Source: Candidatus Mediterraneibacter surreyensis
GTDB taxonomy: Bacteria; Bacillota; Clostridia; Lachnospirales; Lachnospiraceae
DNA length: 33,971 nucleotides
Assembly (NCBI GenBank): GCA_019118885.1
Contig: DWYB01000011.1
Span: 1-33,971, forward strand
Direction of reading: 5' to 3'
Every line of letters begins with the position of its first letter. Position 1 is the stretch's first letter. Made by a program: the position numbers and the translations under genes. The notes beneath the pieces are model-generated. The model made no database searches. It saw only the letters and a program-made list of their open reading frames with translations, and had not been told where the DNA came from. Positions 32,008 to 33,971 of the stretch are shown piece after piece.

Positions 32008-32061
32008 AGATAATACGCAAGGCTGAAGCTTATAAAGGCGAATTGTAAAGGAGATATGAAG

Positions 32062-32550
32062 ATGTCAGGAAAAAGAACGGATTATCTATCGTGGGATGAG
32101 TACTTTATGGGGGTTGCGATGTTGTCCGGTATGAGGTCAAAGGATCCGAATACTCAGGTTGGCTGCTGTATTGTAAGTCAGGATAATAAGATATTGTCCA
32201 TGGGATACAATGGCTTCCCCATCGGCTGCTCGGATGATGAATTCCCCTGGGTGAGAGAGGGGGAAGATCCGTTGGAAACAAAATATGTATATTCCACCCA
32301 TAGTGAGTTGAATGCAATATTGAATTATAATGGTGGAAGTCTTGCCGGTGCAAAATTATATGTCACTCTCTTCCCGTGTAACGAGTGCGCTAAAGCCATT
32401 ATACAGTCGGGAATCAGAGAGGTGATTTATGATTGCGACAAATATGCTGAGACTGCAGGCGTGCAGGCTTCTAAACGTATGATGGACGCCGCGGGCGTGA
32501 GATATCATCAGTATCACCGGACAGACAGAAAGATTGAAATAAGTCTGTAA
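32062..32550 (+). CDS. Deoxycytidylate deaminase (ComEB-like)
   Basis: The 162-residue zinc deaminase converts dCMP to dUMP for thymidylate synthesis. The active site shows STHSELNAIL (zinc His and catalytic Glu) and PCNECAKAII (zinc Cys pair). The N-terminal WDEYFMGVAMLSGMRSKDPNTQVG and MGYNGFPIG are typical of dCMP deaminases. ATG 32062 is preferred to ATG 32056 because AAAGGAG is then 8 rather than 2 nt away. A hairpin terminator follows the stop. It probably shares a transcript with upp. Confidence 0.93.
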   Translation: MSGKRTDYLSWDEYFMGVAMLSGMRSKDPNTQVGCCIVSQDNKILSMGYNGFPIGCSDDEFPWVREGEDPLETKYVYSTHSELNAILNYNGGSLAGAKLYVTLFPCNECAKAIIQSGIREVIYDCDKYAETAGVQASKRMMDAAGVRYHQYHRTDRKIEISL

Positions 32551-32556
32551 TGTATG

Positions 32557-32580
32557 TGCTCCCCTGTGAGGGAGCATTTC
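32557..32580 (+). terminator. Terminator after the dCMP deaminase gene
   Basis: TGCTCCC (32557-32563) pairs with GGGAGCA (32570-32576), followed by TTTC; a compact stem with a short T-run. Confidence 0.7.
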
Positions 32581-32620
32581 TATGCGAAATAGAAATACCA
32601 AAGAATGAGGAGTATGTATC

Positions 32621-33340
32621 ATGAGACGCATTTTGATGATGGTGTTGAGAAATTTGCTTATGGTTCCGGTTGGCTGGATCCGTTTGTGTTATAGAGCCTC
32701 ACATGTTGATAAGTATAGTGAAGATAATATGTATTCATTTTTGAAATGGATTGATCTTCGGGCAAACAGAGGCGGAAATGTTCATATCGATGTGCATGGT
32801 GTGGAAAATCTTCCGGAGAAAAACGGTTTTATGTTTTTTCCGAATCATCAGGGGTTGTATGATGTCCTGGCTATAATTGAAGCGTCGCCAAGACCGTTCG
32901 CTGTTGTGGCAAAAAAGGAAATCGCGAATATTCCGTTTTTAAAACAGGTATTTGCCTGCATGAAAGCATATATGATTGACCGCGAGGACGTTCGACAGGC
33001 GATGCAGGTTATAATTAATGTTACAAAAGAGGTTAAAAAGGGAAGGAACTATCTGATTTTCGCTGAAGGAACACGCTCGAAAAACAGAAATCATGTCGGA
33101 ACCTTTAAAGGAGGCAGCTTTAAATCGGCGACAAAAGCGCAGTGCCCTATTGTACCGGTCGCTTTGATTGATTCGTTTAAACCATTTGATACGAATACAA
33201 TTAAACCGGTAACAGTACAGGTACATTTCCTGGAACCTATGTATTATGATGAATACAAAACTATGAAGACAACAGAGATTGCGGAGATCGTTCAGAATAG
33301 AATACAGAAAGTGATAGATGATAATATAGCTGCTGATTGA
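32621..33340 (+). CDS. plsC: 1-acyl-sn-glycerol-3-phosphate acyltransferase (PlsC family)
   Basis: The 239-residue membrane-associated enzyme acylates lysophosphatidic acid to phosphatidic acid in phospholipid synthesis. The catalytic H-x4-D is NHQGLYD (His76-Asp81), substrate binding is FAEGTRSKNRN, and the later PIVPVALIDS and KPVTVQVHFLEPM strands are typical. An N-terminal hydrophobic segment (about residues 5-20) should dock it to the membrane. AGGAG lies about 7 nt before ATG 32621. A terminator separates it from the dCMP deaminase gene; no strong promoter is evident in the short gap, so readthrough is possible. Confidence 0.92.
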   Translation: MRRILMMVLRNLLMVPVGWIRLCYRASHVDKYSEDNMYSFLKWIDLRANRGGNVHIDVHGVENLPEKNGFMFFPNHQGLYDVLAIIEASPRPFAVVAKKEIANIPFLKQVFACMKAYMIDREDVRQAMQVIINVTKEVKKGRNYLIFAEGTRSKNRNHVGTFKGGSFKSATKAQCPIVPVALIDSFKPFDTNTIKPVTVQVHFLEPMYYDEYKTMKTTEIAEIVQNRIQKVIDDNIAAD

Positions 33341-33369
33341 TGGGAATATCAAATTTTTTTAAATTTCCG

Positions 33370-33398
33370 TTGACATCAGGGCGCACGTTTAGTATAAT
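33370..33398 (+). promoter_or_regulatory. Promoter of tRNA-Ser
   Basis: Perfect TTGACA (33370-33375), 17-bp spacer and perfect TATAAT (33393-33398), typical of a stable-RNA promoter, 71 bp before the tRNA. Confidence 0.93.
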
Positions 33399-33469
33399 AA
33401 GTTTCGCACTATTGGTGCAGAACTGAATAATCTGCTGTGGTTAATAAGCTGCAGTCTCATTCAGAATCA

Positions 33470-33557
33470 GGAGAAATACTCAAGAGGCTGAAGAGGCGCC
33501 CCTGCTAAGGGTGTAGGTCGGGAAACCGGCGCGAGGGTTCAAATCCCTCTTTCTCCG
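33470..33557 (+). tRNA. tRNA-Ser, anticodon GCT
   Basis: The 88-nt cloverleaf has acceptor stem GGAGAAA/TTTCTCC, an anticodon loop CTGCTAA with anticodon GCT (reads AGC/AGU), a long variable arm (GTCGGGAAACCGGC type) as expected for Ser, the T-loop GGTTCAAATCC and discriminator G. CCA is not encoded. Confidence 0.95.
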
Positions 33558-33571
33558 TTCGATATTATTCG

Positions 33572-33604
33572 AAAAAACTACTGGAGAGTCCCAGTAGTTT
33601 TTGT
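33572..33604 (+). terminator. Terminator of tRNA-Ser
   Basis: AAAACTACTGG and CCAGTAGTTTTT form a strong stem with a T-run, 15 nt after the tRNA. Confidence 0.92.
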
Positions 33605-33703
33605 ATGTTCAAGGTAAACTTGTGGATAATATCGTGTAAAAATACCAGATATAGTGCTGAGATGACAACCGAGAAAAAAGTTGAAAAAACTTGTAAAAAA
33701 TGG

Positions 33704-33732
33704 TTGACATTAGCAGAAACGGATGGTATTAT
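33704..33732 (+). promoter_or_regulatory. Tandem stable-RNA promoter P1
   Basis: TTGACA (33704-33709), 17-bp spacer and TATTAT (33727-33732), preceded by A/T tracts. Confidence 0.85.
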
Positions 33733-33785
33733 ATTTAAGCTGACTCGTGAGGGACAGCAAAAAACAAAGAAAAATAAAAAAGTTC

Positions 33786-33814
33786 TTGACAAAGCGGAAC
33801 GGATTTGATAAAAT
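33786..33814 (+). promoter_or_regulatory. Tandem stable-RNA promoter P2
   Basis: TTGACA (33786-33791), 17-bp spacer and TAAAAT (33809-33814). Two strong promoters in tandem are the rule for rRNA operons. Confidence 0.88.
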
Positions 33815-33971
33815 ATCAAAGCTGTCGCTCGAGAAAGAATGACAGGAACCTTGATAACTGAACAATAGACAACAACCCTTGAAAATTTCTTTGAAGAGAT
33901 TTTTATGAACGGTTCATACGAACCAAACACAGTAAAAAAGGGAAGAATTAGCTAGTAGTTAGTTCTGAACT
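33815..33971 (+). other. Probable rRNA-operon leader, cut by the window end
   Basis: No protein frame is plausible. CTTGATAACTGAACAATAG and the following A-rich stretch resemble the leader that precedes 16S rRNA in Firmicutes. The 16S gene itself is not in the window, so this rests on the tandem promoters and on wording alone. Confidence 0.55.

Noticed and set aside
1-33971. CRISPR arrays or prophage modules
   Set aside because: No regularly spaced identical repeats with unique spacers, no cas genes and no phage structural or integrase genes were seen; the 13234-13353 array lacks spacers.

Overview
The window reads as chromosomal DNA of a strictly anaerobic, endospore-forming Clostridia, most likely a Lachnospiraceae gut bacterium. 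Evidence: engulfment and cortex genes (SpoIID, SpoIIQ, CwlD-like amidase), a PerR/rubrerythrin/reverse-rubrerythrin oxygen-defence cluster, MecA, a T-box-controlled isoleucyl-tRNA synthetase, a DUF1858 redox protein and strong TTGACA-17-TATAAT promoters. The genus cannot be fixed from the sequence alone.

Layout. 1-3225: an Rpn/PD-(D/E)XK protein gene, then a complete ISLre2-type insertion sequence with inverted repeats and a 9-bp target duplication, inserted 8 bp upstream of the ileS promoter. 3234-10566: promoter, isoleucine T-box leader with two structured repeats, then ileS, glgP and a membrane protein gene. 10575-12513: spoIID and spoIIQ. 12581-13135: two inverted copies of a second structured repeat family. 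13234-14909: a DUF4143-type ATPase with a tandem-repeat promoter, and a GIY-YIG protein gene. 14979-20633: two divergent pairs, an OCD/LOR-SDH-like protein with an amidohydrolase (minus) and an M20 amidohydrolase with a YfcC-type carrier (plus), which look like amino-acid or N-acyl-amino-acid scavenging. 20670-21285: two more large foldback elements. 21284-23063: the perR operon with promoter and Fur/PerR-like operator. 23240-29754: cell-wall and spore functions (SH3-NlpC/P60, GH18 with SH3, CwlD), with DUF1858 and mecA, a cluster of perfect DnaA boxes and a compact four-way-junction element. 29836-33340: a TsaC/Sua5-phosphatase-like fusion, upp, dCMP deaminase and PlsC. 33370-33971: tRNA-Ser(GCT), then two strong tandem promoters and a leader that look like the start of an rRNA operon running out of the window.

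The most unusual content is non-coding. Two unrelated repeat families each occur as an inverted pair about 180-195 bp apart. Within each family the unpaired blocks are nearly identical while helix sequences differ but stay complementary. That pattern of compensatory change is what selected RNA (or cruciform DNA) structure leaves. I do not recognise either family. Other points of interest are a TsaC fusion whose phosphatase-like domain has Ser in place of the catalytic Cys, two spore genes whose Shine-Dalgarno sequences lie in the 3' arm of a terminator-like hairpin, and a possible leaderless tsaC transcript.
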